Shown piece after piece: positions 1 to 9,370 of a DNA stretch of 64,000 nt. Below the pieces are notes generated by a model. It did not search any database. It saw only the letters and a program-made list of their open reading frames with translations, and had not been told where the DNA came from. The position numbers and the translations under genes were made by a program. Source of the stretch: Flavobacterium aerium (GTDB lineage: Bacteria; Bacteroidota; Bacteroidia; Flavobacteriales; Flavobacteriaceae); the NCBI RefSeq assembly GCF_030766725.1, contig NZ_JARQWR010000002.1, positions 62,001 through 126,000 of the forward strand, given 5' to 3'. Each line of letters starts with the position of its first letter. Position 1 is the first letter of the stretch.

Positions 1-933
1 TGGTTTTTCATGCGTAGTTACTTCCGAAGTTTCAAAGCATCCGCCAGTATCAATACTAACATCGACAATTACAGCTCCTTTTTTCATATGCTCAACCATC
101 GTTTCAGAAACGACAACAGGGCAACGATCCTTTCCTCTCATAGCACCAATAGCGACATCACAACGACGTAAAGCTTTCAGTAAACCTTTGTCTTGAATTG
201 TTGAAGTGAAAATACGTTGATTTAAAGTATTGTGTAAACGTCTTAGTTTTGTAATCGAATTATCAAAAACTTTGACAGTGGCGCCAAGGCCTAATGCAGT
301 ACGGGCAGCATATTCGCCAACAGTTCCTGCACCTAGAATAACAACTTCTGTAGGAGGAACACCTGTTATATTTCCAAAAAGTAATCCTTTTCCAAATTTT
401 TGATTAATCATCAATTCTGCAGCGATAAGTACAGAAGCTGTACCTGCAATCTCACTGAGTGATTTTACAGCTGGGTAAGAACCATCATCATCCCGAATAA
501 ATTCAAAGGCTAAAGCTGTAATTCGTTTTTTTGATAAGGTTTCAAAGTAACTCTTTTTCTGTGTTTTGAGTTGAATTGCCGAGATAATTAACGCATCCGG
601 TATCATCATTTCAATTTCCTCAATCGTAGGCGGTTCCACTTTTAAGATTAAAGGGCAACTGAATACTTTTTTAGTATCCTGTGTAATTTCTGCACCGGCT
701 TCACTATATTCCCGATCCGTATAACTAGAACTCTCTCCGGCACCGGCTTCCATAAGCACACGATGACCGTGTGACGTTAAAGAATTAACACCATCTGGAG
801 TTAAACAAATTCGTCGTTCCTGATAAGACGTTTCTTTAGGAACGCCAATAAAAAGTTCACTCTTATGTCTAGCAATTTCAAGCTTCTCTTCTTGAGGAAG
901 CAATTGGGATTTAGTGAAGGGGGTTATAGACAT
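1..933 (-). CDS. ald: Alanine dehydrogenase, C-terminus cut by window edge
   Basis: NAD-dependent oxidative deamination of alanine to pyruvate and ammonia in the cytoplasm. I translated the minus strand from an ATG at 931-933; the frame stays open to base 1, giving 311 residues. The N-terminal alanine dehydrogenase/PNT signature is visible (residues about 34-48, FIGVPKETSYQERRI), and a Rossmann-type segment (VVILGAGTVGEYAARTALGLGA) sits near residue 210. The family is usually about 370-400 residues, so only the last part is missing. It lies 54 bases downstream of tsaE and in the same direction as porX-tsaE-ald, so co-transcription is likely. The product call is strong from the motifs; the function of linking it to tsaE and porX is not obvious. 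Confidence 0.9.
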   Translation of the reverse strand, partial: MSITPFTKSQLLPQEEKLEIARHKSELFIGVPKETSYQERRICLTPDGVNSLTSHGHRVLMEAGAGESSSYTDREYSEAGAEITQDTKKVFSCPLILKVEPPTIEEIEMMIPDALIISAIQLKTQKKSYFETLSKKRITALAFEFIRDDDGSYPAVKSLSEIAGTASVLIAAELMINQKFGKGLLFGNITGVPPTEVVILGAGTVGEYAARTALGLGATVKVFDNSITKLRRLHNTLNQRIFTSTIQDKGLLKALRRCDVAIGAMRGKDRCPVVVSETMVEHMKKGAVIVDVSIDTGGCFETSEVTTHEKP

Positions 934-987
934 AGCACTGTTATGAAAAATTGATACAAATTACGAAAAAAAATGTTTAACAGCCCG

Positions 988-1395
988 TTATTTCAATAAC
1001 AAATTTCGCTTCCCTTGAGAGGCTAGTTTTATTTTGATTGTGGTATGATCAGTTGGAATCAAATTAGGAATTCTTTCAGGCCATTCAATAAAACACCATT
1101 CATCGGAATATAAATATTCATCAATTCCCATATCGTAAGCTTCTTCTTCTTTGTTTAATCGATACAAGTCAAAGTGATAAATACGATCTCCATTTTCAGT
1201 TTCGTATTCGTTGACTAATGAAAATGTAGGACTACTGGTAGCTCCTCTAACGCCGAATGCTTTGGCTAAAGCTTTAATCAAAGTAGTTTTACCAACTCCC
1301 ATGTCACCGTGAAACACGATGACTTTGTTAGGGTTACTGGCAATAATTTGTTGTGCTACCTGGTCAATTTCGGCAAGCGAAAATAATATTTCCAT
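988..1395 (-). CDS. tsaE: tRNA threonylcarbamoyladenosine biosynthesis ATPase TsaE
   Basis: TsaE is the small ATPase that works with TsaB and TsaD to make the t6A modification at position 37 of ANN-decoding tRNAs. The protein has 135 residues, normal for the family. A Walker A motif GDMGVGKTT is at residues 30-38, followed by the family segment TSSPTFSLVNEYE and the C-terminal FIEWPERI signature. It starts 15 bases downstream of the porX stop codon and precedes the alanine dehydrogenase, so it is probably the middle gene of a three-gene transcript. Confidence is high from motifs and length. Confidence 0.93.
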   Translation of the reverse strand: MEILFSLAEIDQVAQQIIASNPNKVIVFHGDMGVGKTTLIKALAKAFGVRGATSSPTFSLVNEYETENGDRIYHFDLYRLNKEEEAYDMGIDEYLYSDEWCFIEWPERIPNLIPTDHTTIKIKLASQGKRNLLLK

Positions 1396-1410
1396 TAAAA
1401 ATAGATGCGA

Positions 1411-2964
1411 TTATTTGGGATTAAAAACTAAAAATGGAATAATCATTTCCTCTAATGAAATACCACCATGCTGATAAGTATTTCGATAGTAACTCACGTA
1501 ATGATTATAATTATTAACGTAAGCAAGGAATAAATCATTTTTTGCAAAAATATAAGAACTTGTCATGTTTATGGCAGGTAAATGTACTTTTTTTGGATCT
1601 TTGATGTGATACACATCTTTATCCTCGAAAGTTAAACTACGTCCAGTTTTGTAACGCAAGTTCAAACTAGTATTACGATCACCAATTACTTTCGATGGAT
1701 TTTTAACGTTAATAGTACCGTGATCGGTAGTTAAAATCAATTTAAAGCCCATCATTTGAGCCTGTTGGATCATTTCAAGTAATGGAGAGTTTTTGAACCA
1801 GCTTAAAGTAAGGGAGCGGTATGCTTTGTCATTTGAAGCTAATTCTTTTACAACATCCATTTCTGTTTTAGCATGGGATAACATATCCACAAAATTATAG
1901 ACAATAGTAGTCAAATCGTTATTTTTTAAAGATTTGAAATTGTCCACTAATTTTTTACCATCACGAAAGTTCGTAATTTTGAAATACTCTTGTTTGATGT
2001 TAAGTCCTAAACGTTTCAATTGTTCCGTTAAAAACTCAGCTTCGAAAAGGTTTTTCCCACCATCTTCTACGTCATTTTTCCAATATTGTGGATACATTTT
2101 TTCCATTTCCAATGGCATTAAACCAGAGAAAATAGCATTACGAGCATACTGTGTAGCTGTAGGCAAAATGGCGTAATAAGAAGTTTCTTTTTCCAGTTTG
2201 TAATAATTATTCACAATGCCTTCAAAAGCTTTCCATTGGTCATATCTTAAATTGTCGATAACGACAAAAAGAATCGGTTTATCTTTCTTTTTTAATTCCG
2301 GGACAACTAGTTCCTTGAATAGAGTATGGGATAGAATCGGTTTTTCTTCATTCTTATCAAACCAATATTCATAGTTCTTTTCAATGAATTTACCGAATTG
2401 AGAATTGGCTTCCAATTTCTGAGATTCAAGAATCTCCACCATGCTTTGATCATTGATGTTTTCTAATTCAATTTCCCAGAAAACCAATTTTTTATACAAT
2501 TCAATCCAATCCTCAAATGAATTGACCATCGCCATTTCCATGGAGATTTTTCGGAATTCTTTTTGATAATCTAAAGTCGTTTTTTCAGACACAAGACGAG
2601 AATGGTCAAGGTTCTTTTTTAAACTTAAAAGAATTTGGTTTGGATTAACAGGTTTGATTAGGTAATCGGCTATTTTAGAACCAATAGCTTCTTCCATAAT
2701 ATATTCTTCTTCACTTTTCGTGATCATGATAACAGGAACAGAAGATTTTTTCTCTTTAATTTCAGCTAAAGTTTCTAATCCGCTTAATCCCGGCATGTTC
2801 TCGTCTAGAAAAACAATGTCGAAGTTTTGTTCGTCAAAAAGATCTATCGCATCACTACCATTATTACAAGTAGTTACAGCGTAGTTTTTTTTCTCTAAGA
2901 ACATTATATGTGGTTTCAAAAGATCAATTTCGTCGTCAACCCAAAGTATTTTGATTTTTTCCAT
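1411..2964 (-). CDS. porX: PorX-type response regulator with PglZ/alkaline-phosphatase-fold effector
   Basis: Regulator of the type IX secretion system in Bacteroidota. The receiver domain covers residues 1-120, with the acidic pair D10-D11 and the phospho-acceptor D54 in FLDENMPG, the same position as in characterised PorX. The C-terminal part is a PglZ domain of the alkaline phosphatase superfamily, with metal-site-like motifs VVIDNLRYDQW and TTDHGTINV; known PorX acts on phosphodiesters such as cyclic oligonucleotides. I use the ATG at 2962-2964 (517 residues) and not an upstream in-frame start, because it begins exactly at the receiver domain (MEKIKILWVDDE). A minus-strand -7 box TACATTTG lies at 2982-2989. 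Two T9SS cargo proteases are encoded elsewhere in this window. Confidence 0.93.
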   Translation of the reverse strand: MEKIKILWVDDEIDLLKPHIMFLEKKNYAVTTCNNGSDAIDLFDEQNFDIVFLDENMPGLSGLETLAEIKEKKSSVPVIMITKSEEEYIMEEAIGSKIADYLIKPVNPNQILLSLKKNLDHSRLVSEKTTLDYQKEFRKISMEMAMVNSFEDWIELYKKLVFWEIELENINDQSMVEILESQKLEANSQFGKFIEKNYEYWFDKNEEKPILSHTLFKELVVPELKKKDKPILFVVIDNLRYDQWKAFEGIVNNYYKLEKETSYYAILPTATQYARNAIFSGLMPLEMEKMYPQYWKNDVEDGGKNLFEAEFLTEQLKRLGLNIKQEYFKITNFRDGKKLVDNFKSLKNNDLTTIVYNFVDMLSHAKTEMDVVKELASNDKAYRSLTLSWFKNSPLLEMIQQAQMMGFKLILTTDHGTINVKNPSKVIGDRNTSLNLRYKTGRSLTFEDKDVYHIKDPKKVHLPAINMTSSYIFAKNDLFLAYVNNYNHYVSYYRNTYQHGGISLEEMIIPFLVFNPK

Positions 2965-2981
2965 AAAAAATAATTCTTTTT

Positions 2982-2989
2982 CAAATGTA
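2982..2989 (-). promoter_or_regulatory. -7 box upstream of porX
   Basis: On the minus strand this reads TACATTTG, a perfect match to the Bacteroidota -7 consensus TAnnTTTG, 17 bases before the porX start. A TTG (plus-strand CAA at 3004-3006) lies only 14 bases upstream, shorter than the usual 17-23, so the -33 element is uncertain. Confidence 0.45.
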
Positions 2990-3241
2990 ATAAATGAAGT
3001 GAGCAATTTAATCAGTTTAAAATTTATTGTTCTTAATTTTTTAATAAAAAAATGGGACTTAAAATTTTATTTTAGACTATTAGATTGAAACGGTAATGTG
3101 AAGAAAATCTTATGAAGGCTTATTAAATAAATGAATTTAAAAAAGGAAAAGAGCAGTCAAATTTAGAAAGCAGAAAAAAGGGTGTTAAAAAAAGTATGAT
3201 TTTTATTGAATCACTATTCTATTAACTGAATTCTAATTAAT
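2990..3241. other. Intergenic region between divergent porX and HD hydrolase genes
   Basis: AT-rich stretch between two divergent genes. Apart from the flanking -7 boxes I see no gene, RNA or clear inverted repeat. Confidence 0.6.
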
Positions 3242-3249
3242 TATATTTG
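3242..3249 (+). promoter_or_regulatory. -7 box of the HD hydrolase gene
   Basis: TATATTTG, a perfect TAnnTTTG, 21 bases before the GTG start at 3271. No TTG is found at the normal -33 spacing, so only the -7 element is supported. Confidence 0.45.
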
Positions 3250-3270
3250 TAACAAAGTTATCTATTAAAC

Positions 3271-4506
3271 GTGAGTAAAATTAATAAATTAAAAATACTG
3301 AATGACCCTATATATGGGTTTATAACGATACCGAATTCTTTGATCTATGATTTGATAGAACATCCTTATTTTCAGCGATTAAGAAGGATTTCGCAGATGG
3401 GAATGTCTTATTTAGTTTATCCTGGAGCACATCATACGCGTTTTCATCACGCATTGGGCTGTATGCATATTATGCAGAAAACAGTTCAAGTTTTACGTTT
3501 TAAAGGCGTTTCTATTACGAAAGAAGAGGAAACAGCACTCTATGTTGCGATACTTCTACATGATATTGGACATGGACCATTTTCACACGCTATGGAACAT
3601 AGTATTGTAGAAGATGTTAGCCATGAGTCTATTTCATTATTACTGATGAATAAACTAAATGAAGAGTTTAAAGGTAAAATGAGTTTAGCTATTCAGGTAT
3701 TCAAAGGAGAATACCATCGTAAATTTATGTTGCAACTCATTTCAAGTCAGTTGGATATGGATCGCATGGACTATTTGAAAAGAGATAGTTTCTATTCGGG
3801 AGTAGCAGAAGGGAATATTAATTCTGAGCGATTAATTCAAATGATGAATGTGGTAGATGATACATTGGTCATTGAGGAAAAAGGAATTTATTCGGTAGAA
3901 AAATTCTTAGTTGCCCGAAGATTGATGTATTGGCAAGCCTATTTACATAAAACGAGTTTAGTAGCCGAATCTATTTTGACACGAATACTAAAAAGAGCGA
4001 AGGAACTTACTCAAAAAGGTATACTTTTACCTTGTAGTCCACCATTGCAATATTTTCTTCAAAATAAAGTAACGAACGAAAATTTTGATGATAACGTTTT
4101 GAATCAATTTGCACAATTGGATGACTTTGATATCATGGGAGCTATTAAAGGATGGCAGTTTCACGAAGATTTTGTTTTAGGAAATCTGAGTAAAATGATT
4201 ATCAATAGAGATTTATTAAAGATAAAATTAAGCAGCGAAAAGTATTCGACAGAGGAATTAGACCGTAAAAGAGCCGATTTTGCGGCATTAAGTCATATTT
4301 CTCTACAGGATGCAAGCTATTTTATTTTTAAAGGTAAAGTAAAGAATCAAGCATACAATAAAGAAGAAGAACCAATACGTATCTTGAAAAAGGACAAGAC
4401 AATAGAAGATGTTTTGGAGGCGTCAGATCAATTAAATTTGAAGGCATTATCACGCCCCGTAACAAAATATTTTATTTGTTTTCCAAAAGTACTTGTTGAA
4501 AACTAA
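3271..4506 (+). CDS. HD-superfamily phosphohydrolase (dGTPase-like)
   Basis: Predicted metal-dependent phosphohydrolase of 411 residues. The HD metal site is visible as [13 protein letters not shown] followed by [16 protein letters not shown], and a later catalytic Asp segment is [16 protein letters not shown]; this pattern is typical of dGTPase/SAMHD-like proteins of the YdhJ type. Translation starts at GTG 3271, shortly after a -7 box; the reading frame has no better in-frame ATG near the first conserved block ([12 protein letters not shown]). The gene runs into the lpxD promoter region 34 bases downstream. The exact substrate cannot be read from the sequence. Confidence 0.85.
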   Translation: MSKINKLKILNDPIYGFITIPNSLIYDLIEHPYFQRLRRISQMGMSYLVYPGAHHTRFHHALGCMHIMQKTVQVLRFKGVSITKEEETALYVAILLHDIGHGPFSHAMEHSIVEDVSHESISLLLMNKLNEEFKGKMSLAIQVFKGEYHRKFMLQLISSQLDMDRMDYLKRDSFYSGVAEGNINSERLIQMMNVVDDTLVIEEKGIYSVEKFLVARRLMYWQAYLHKTSLVAESILTRILKRAKELTQKGILLPCSPPLQYFLQNKVTNENFDDNVLNQFAQLDDFDIMGAIKGWQFHEDFVLGNLSKMIINRDLLKIKLSSEKYSTEELDRKRADFAALSHISLQDASYFIFKGKVKNQAYNKEEEPIRILKKDKTIEDVLEASDQLNLKALSRPVTKYFICFPKVLVEN

Positions 4507-4540
4507 AGTTTACTTTTCAAATTTTTATATTTTTGTCGCG

Positions 4541-5560
4541 ATGAAATTTACAGCGGACCAAATAGCAGGTATTTTAGAAGGCGAAGTGGAAGGGAATCCT
4601 AAAGCGGAAGTCTATAAATTATCCAAGATCGAAGAAGGAACAGAAGGTTCCTTGACTTTTTTGGCTAATCCTAAATATATCAATTACATATATACAACAT
4701 TAGCCTCAGTAACAATAGTTAATAAAACTTTTGTTGCGGAAGCACCTATACAAACAACTCTTATACGAGTAGAAGATGCTTATCAATCATTTTCAAAATT
4801 ATTGGAGTTTTATGATCAAGTAAAAAATAATAAATCAGGTATTGAACAACCTTCCTTTATTTCGGAACACGTTGTTTATGGAGATGAAATATACATTGGA
4901 GCATTCACTTATATTGGAAAACAAGTAAAAATTGGTAACAATGTAAAGTTGTATCCGAATGTTTATATTGGTGACAATGTTACAATTGGAAATAATGTTA
5001 CTATTTTTGCTGGCTCAAAAATCTATTCAGATAGTGTTATTGGGAATAGTTGCGTGATAAACTCAGGAGTTGTAATCGGAGCCGATGGTTTTGGTTTTGC
5101 ACCAAGTGAAGAAGGTAGCTACAGTAAGATTCCACAAATCGGAAATGTGATTATTGAAGACAATGTGGATATAGGAGCTTGTACGACAATTGATAGAGCT
5201 ACATTGGGCTCAACAATTATTCGTAAAGGTGTAAAATTAGACAATCAAATTCAGATTGCTCATAATGTTGAAATAGGAGAGAATACCGTTATTGCAGCAC
5301 AATGTGGAATTGCAGGATCTTCCAAAATCGGTAAAAATTGCATGCTAGGAGGCCAAGTAGGTGTAGCCGGGCATTTAACGATTGGGAATAATGTGAGAAT
5401 CCAAGCGCAAAGTGGTATTTCCAGAAATTTAAAAGATGGCGAAGTTGTTCAAGGAACACCATCTTTCAATTATAACGATTTTAATAAGTCGTATGTGCAT
5501 TTTAAAAACTTGCCAAAAATTGTTTCTGACGTTGATAAAATTTTAAAGAATAACAAATAA
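4541..5560 (+). CDS. lpxD: UDP-3-O-(3-hydroxyacyl)glucosamine N-acyltransferase
   Basis: Third step of lipid A synthesis: transfers a hydroxyacyl chain from ACP to UDP-3-O-acyl-glucosamine in the cytoplasm. The 339-residue protein has the N-terminal uridine-binding domain (residues 1-100), then left-handed beta-helix hexapeptide repeats, with the catalytic His at about 241 in [10 protein letters not shown] chose the ATG at 4541 ([10 protein letters not shown]) because the upstream in-frame start overlaps the previous gene and adds non-homologous residues. A TATTTTTG box at 4528-4535 sits only five bases before the ATG, so it could be chance or give a leaderless transcript. First gene of the lpxD-lpxC/fabZ-lpxA-efp block. 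Confidence 0.94.
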   Translation: MKFTADQIAGILEGEVEGNPKAEVYKLSKIEEGTEGSLTFLANPKYINYIYTTLASVTIVNKTFVAEAPIQTTLIRVEDAYQSFSKLLEFYDQVKNNKSGIEQPSFISEHVVYGDEIYIGAFTYIGKQVKIGNNVKLYPNVYIGDNVTIGNNVTIFAGSKIYSDSVIGNSCVINSGVVIGADGFGFAPSEEGSYSKIPQIGNVIIEDNVDIGACTTIDRATLGSTIIRKGVKLDNQIQIAHNVEIGENTVIAAQCGIAGSSKIGKNCMLGGQVGVAGHLTIGNNVRIQAQSGISRNLKDGEVVQGTPSFNYNDFNKSYVHFKNLPKIVSDVDKILKNNK

Positions 5561-5573
5561 AAAAGCATAAACA

Positions 5574-6962
5574 ATGGTTAAACAGACTACCATCAAAAAC
5601 GAAATTTCGTTAAAAGGTGTTGGACTTCATACAGGTAAGGAAGTTACAATGACTTTTAAACCTGCTCCAGTAAACAATGGATTTTCATTTGTGAGAGTTG
5701 ATTTAGAGGGGCATCCCGTAATTGAGGCAGATGCAAATTATGTTGTAAATACTCAAAGAGGAACCAATTTAGAAAAAAAAGGCGTTAAGATCCAGACTTC
5801 TGAGCATGTATTAGCTGCCTTTGTAGGATGTGATATCGATAACGTTATCATCGAATTGAATGCTTCTGAGCCACCAATTATGGACGGTTCATCAAAGTAT
5901 TTTGTGGAAGCAATTGAAAAAGCAGGAGTTGAAGAACAAGATGCTGAACGTAAAGTTTATGTTGTAAAAGAAGTTATTTCTTATACTGATGAAGCTACGG
6001 GAAGTGAAATTCTTATTATGCCGTATGATGATTATCAGGTAACTGCGATGGTGGATTTTGGTACTAAAGTTTTAGGTACACAAAATGCAACAATGAAAAG
6101 CATTTCTGATTTTAAAAATGAAATTTCAAATGCAAGAACATTCAGTTTCTTACATGAATTAGAAGCTTTATTAGAGAATGGATTAATCAAAGGAGGCGAT
6201 TTAAATAATGCAATTGTATATGTAGATAAAGAAATTTCTGCTGAAACAATTGAACGATTAAAAGTAGCTTTTGAAAAGGATTCAATCTCTGTGAAACCAA
6301 ATGGTATTTTAGATAACCTTACGTTACATTATCCAAATGAAGCAGCAAGACACAAACTATTAGATGTAGTAGGTGATTTAGCTTTAGTAGGAATGCGTAT
6401 CAAAGGAAAAGTAATTGCTAATAAGCCAGGACACTTTGTAAACACTCAATTTGCTAAGAAATTATCTAAAATTATAAAAATCGAGCAACGTAATCAAGTA
6501 CCTGTTTATGACTTACATCAAGAACCTTTGATGGATATTCATAAAATCATGAGTATATTGCCACACCGTCCACCATTTTTATTGGTAGACAAGATTTTAG
6601 AATTATCAGACAGTCATGTGGTAGGACAGAAAAATGTAACGATGAATGAACCATTCTTCGTAGGGCATTTCCCCGAAGCACCAGTTATGCCGGGTGTATT
6701 GATTGTAGAAGCAATGGCTCAAACAGGAGGTATACTTGTATTATGTACTGTTCCAGATCCAGAGAATTATTTAACGTATTTCATGAAAATTGATAAAGTT
6801 AAATTCAAACATAAAGTACTTCCAGGAGACACTTTAATATTTAAATGTGACTTGATTATCCCTATTAGAAGAGGAATCTGTCACATGCAGGCAAATGCTT
6901 ATGCAAATGGAAAACTAGTTGCAGAAGCAGAACTAATGGCTCAAATAGCTAAAAAGAATTAA
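5574..6962 (+). CDS. lpxC/fabZ: Bifunctional LpxC-FabZ: UDP-3-O-acyl-GlcNAc deacetylase / 3-hydroxyacyl-ACP dehydratase
   Basis: The N-terminal half (about residues 1-310) is the zinc deacetylase LpxC, the committed step of lipid A synthesis; zinc/catalytic motifs are SEHVLAAF (H78) and ARHKLLDVVGDLAL, then GHFVNTQFAK. The C-terminal part (about 320-462) is FabZ, the hot-dog-fold dehydratase of fatty acid elongation, with LPHRPPFLLVDKI and the active-site segment GHFPEAPVMPGVLIVEAMAQ. The fusion, 462 residues long, is the normal arrangement in Bacteroidota. It lies 13 bases after lpxD and 15 bases before lpxA, so it belongs to the same transcript. The fusion couples hydroxyacyl-ACP use by LpxA/LpxD with its consumption by FabZ. 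Confidence 0.96.
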   Translation: MVKQTTIKNEISLKGVGLHTGKEVTMTFKPAPVNNGFSFVRVDLEGHPVIEADANYVVNTQRGTNLEKKGVKIQTSEHVLAAFVGCDIDNVIIELNASEPPIMDGSSKYFVEAIEKAGVEEQDAERKVYVVKEVISYTDEATGSEILIMPYDDYQVTAMVDFGTKVLGTQNATMKSISDFKNEISNARTFSFLHELEALLENGLIKGGDLNNAIVYVDKEISAETIERLKVAFEKDSISVKPNGILDNLTLHYPNEAARHKLLDVVGDLALVGMRIKGKVIANKPGHFVNTQFAKKLSKIIKIEQRNQVPVYDLHQEPLMDIHKIMSILPHRPPFLLVDKILELSDSHVVGQKNVTMNEPFFVGHFPEAPVMPGVLIVEAMAQTGGILVLCTVPDPENYLTYFMKIDKVKFKHKVLPGDTLIFKCDLIIPIRRGICHMQANAYANGKLVAEAELMAQIAKKN

Positions 6963-6977
6963 TTATTTATTTCAATT

Positions 6978-7763
6978 ATGAATCAACCTTTAGCATACGT
7001 ACATCCTGGAGCTAAAATCGCTAAAAATGTAGTGATTGAACCTTTTACTACGATACATAATAATGTAGAAATTGGTGAGGGAACATGGATCGGGTCTAAT
7101 GTTACTATTATGGAAGGCGCTAGAATCGGAAAAAATTGTAATATTTTCCCTGGAGCCGTAATTTCAGCAGTACCACAAGATTTAAAGTTTGGCGGTGAAG
7201 ATTCTTTAGCGATTATAGGTGACAACTCAACAATTAGAGAGTGTGTTACAATCAATAGAGGTACAGTAGCATCTGGACAAACCAAAATAGGAAGTAACTG
7301 TTTAGTTATGGCAACAGCGCATATTGCACACGATTGCCATATTGGAGATAATGCAATTATTGTAAATGGAGTAGCTTTAGCAGGACATGTAACCGTTGGT
7401 AATTTTGCTATCATTGGCGGATTAGCAGCAGTACATCAGTTCATCAATATTGGTGATCATGCTATGATTTCTGGGGGATCTTTAGTTCGTAAAGATGTAC
7501 CACCTTTTACAAAAGCAGCAAAAGAACCATTATCTTATATCGGAATCAATTCAGTAGGATTGAGAAGAAGAGGATTCTCTACAGAGAAAATCAGAGAGAT
7601 ACAAGATATATATAGAATATTATATCAAAAAAATTATAACACGACACAAGCTTTAGGCATCATTGAAGCCGAAATGGAAGCAACGCCAGAACGTGATGAA
7701 GTAATTCTATTCATTAGAAACTCATCAAGAGGGGTGATGAAAGGTTATTCAGGAATTTATTAA
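6978..7763 (+). CDS. lpxA: Acyl-ACP--UDP-N-acetylglucosamine O-acyltransferase
   Basis: First enzyme of lipid A synthesis, O-acylating UDP-GlcNAc with a 3-hydroxyacyl chain from ACP. The protein has 261 residues, the standard length, and consists of hexapeptide repeats forming a left-handed beta-helix followed by a C-terminal helical domain (from about residue 190, including LRRRGFSTEKIREIQ). The catalytic His region AHIAHDCHIG is present, with the key His at about residue 118. It sits between lpxC/fabZ and efp, 21 bases before efp. Confidence 0.96.
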   Translation: MNQPLAYVHPGAKIAKNVVIEPFTTIHNNVEIGEGTWIGSNVTIMEGARIGKNCNIFPGAVISAVPQDLKFGGEDSLAIIGDNSTIRECVTINRGTVASGQTKIGSNCLVMATAHIAHDCHIGDNAIIVNGVALAGHVTVGNFAIIGGLAAVHQFINIGDHAMISGGSLVRKDVPPFTKAAKEPLSYIGINSVGLRRRGFSTEKIREIQDIYRILYQKNYNTTQALGIIEAEMEATPERDEVILFIRNSSRGVMKGYSGIY

Positions 7764-7784
7764 TAAACAATATAATTAGAAAAT

Positions 7785-8351
7785 ATGGCTAGTACTTCAG
7801 ATATTAGAAACGGATTATGTATCAAATTTAATAATGATATCTACAAAATCATCGAGTTCCTTCACGTTAAGCCAGGTAAAGGACCTGCTTTTGTTAGAAC
7901 AAAATTAAGAAGTTTGACCAATGGTAAAGTATTAGATAATACATTTTCTGCAGGTCATAAAATCGAAGATGTAAGAGTTGAAACACACAAATTCCAATTC
8001 TTATATCCAGAAGGAGATCAGTTTCACTTCATGCATGTTGAGACTTACGAACAAATCTATTTAGACAGAAGTGTTTTGGATGCACCAGATTTATTGAAAG
8101 AAGGGGAAAATGTAATGATTATTATCAATGCAGAAACAGACGTTCCATTATCAGTAGATATGCCCGCTTCAGTAATCCTTGAAGTAACGTATGCAGAACC
8201 AGGAGTAAAAGGAAATACAGCAACCAATGCAACGAAACCTGCGAAAGTAGAAACAGGAGCAAGCGTAAATGTACCTTTATTCATCAATGAAGGAGATAAA
8301 ATCAAAATTGATACCGCTACAGGTTCCTACATGGAACGAGTAAAAGAATAG
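7785..8351 (+). CDS. efp: Translation elongation factor P
   Basis: EF-P rescues ribosomes stalled at polyproline stretches. The 188-residue length and the three-domain pattern fit: an N-terminal KOW-like domain with the modified-residue loop VKPGKGPAFVRTK (tip Lys at K32), then two OB-fold domains, ending in DTATGSYMERVKE. A Lys at the loop tip would allow lysine-type modification, but no modifying enzyme is present in this window. The gene follows lpxA closely and ends just before a hairpin at 8364-8402. Confidence 0.96.
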   Translation: MASTSDIRNGLCIKFNNDIYKIIEFLHVKPGKGPAFVRTKLRSLTNGKVLDNTFSAGHKIEDVRVETHKFQFLYPEGDQFHFMHVETYEQIYLDRSVLDAPDLLKEGENVMIIINAETDVPLSVDMPASVILEVTYAEPGVKGNTATNATKPAKVETGASVNVPLFINEGDKIKIDTATGSYMERVKE

Positions 8352-8363
8352 TTTACAGTATTG

Positions 8364-8402
8364 CAATGTTCCGTAATTTTTCAATAAGATTACGGAACAT
8401 TG
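8364..8402. terminator. 14-bp hairpin after efp
   Basis: The arms CAATGTTCCGTAAT (8364-8377) and ATTACGGAACATTG (8389-8402) pair perfectly over 14 bp with an 11-base loop. There is no T-run after it, so it may be a weak terminator, a processing site or a pause site between efp and the second LpxD-like gene. Confidence 0.5.
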
Positions 8403-8440
8403 TGCATTGGACGCTAAATACTGAATTCTAAAAATTAGAA

Positions 8441-9370
8441 ATGAAATTTCCTAAAAATTATTCTTTAAAAGAAATAGCTACAATTATTCATTGTGAATAT
8501 GTAGGAGATGACAATTTTCCTGTTTCAGGGATGAATGAAATTCACGTTGTAACACCAGGAGATATTGTATTTGTAGATCACCCAAAATATTATGATAAAG
8601 CCTTACAATCTGCTGCGACGATTGTATTAATTAATAAAATTGTTGACTGTCCAGAAGGAAAAGCTTTATTGATATCGGATGATCCATTTAGGGATTTTAA
8701 TATATTGACCAATCATTTTAGACCCTTTCAGTACTCAAATGTTGCGATTTCACCTTCAGCAAAAATTGGTGAAGGAACTATAATCCAACCGAATACTTTT
8801 ATAGGACACAATGTAGTGATTGGAAAAAATTGTCTGATTCATCCCAATGTTACAATTTATGATAATGCTGTGATTGGAGATCATGTTGTTATTCATGCAG
8901 GAACCATATTGGGAGCAGATGCTTTTTATTATAAAAAAAGACCAGAAGGTTTTGATCAGTTAAAATCAGGTGGTAGAGTAGTAATACAAGACCATGTTCA
9001 TCTAGGAGCACTTTGTACAATTGATAAAGGTGTAACAGGCGATACAACGATTGGAGAAGGAACCAAAATCGATAATCAGGTACATGTAGGACATGATACT
9101 GTTATCGGTAAAAAATGTCTGATTGCTTCACAAACTGGAATTGCAGGTTGTGTGATTATAGAAGACGAAGTAACTATTTGGGGACAAGTAGGAACAACCA
9201 GTGGTATTACCATTGGAGCAAAAGCAGTTATTTTAGGCCAAACAGGTGTAACCAAATCTGTAGAAGGAGGGAAAAGTTATTTTGGAACACCGATTGAAGA
9301 ATCTCGTGAGAAATTGAAACAATTGGCCAACGTAAAAAAAATACCAGAAATTCTTAATAAATTAAAATAA
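8441..9370 (+). CDS. Second LpxD-like hexapeptide acyltransferase
   Basis: A 309-residue paralogue of LpxD with the same order: N-terminal domain (residues 1-100) followed by left-handed beta-helix repeats and a catalytic-type His (about H218) in HVGHDTVIG. It is shorter than the lpxD product at 4541-5560 and diverged from it, but the active-site region is intact. It probably acylates a UDP-sugar with a hydroxyacyl chain; whether it does the same reaction as LpxD, with another chain length or another sugar, cannot be told. It overlaps the next gene by one base, so the two are translationally coupled. Confidence 0.85.
   Translation: MKFPKNYSLKEIATIIHCEYVGDDNFPVSGMNEIHVVTPGDIVFVDHPKYYDKALQSAATIVLINKIVDCPEGKALLISDDPFRDFNILTNHFRPFQYSNVAISPSAKIGEGTIIQPNTFIGHNVVIGKNCLIHPNVTIYDNAVIGDHVVIHAGTILGADAFYYKKRPEGFDQLKSGGRVVIQDHVHLGALCTIDKGVTGDTTIGEGTKIDNQVHVGHDTVIGKKCLIASQTGIAGCVIIEDEVTIWGQVGTTSGITIGAKAVILGQTGVTKSVEGGKSYFGTPIEESREKLKQLANVKKIPEILNKLK

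Noticed and set aside
2965-3006. Upstream in-frame start for porX
   Set aside because: It adds 14 residues upstream of the receiver domain and covers the -7 box; the ATG at 2964 gives the standard length and D54.
6983-7414. Long minus-strand frame inside lpxA
   Set aside because: It is antisense to the hexapeptide repeats of lpxA; the repeats keep stops out of this frame. Similar antisense frames in efp, sucD, nhaA, mutS2 and the SulP gene were rejected for the same reason.
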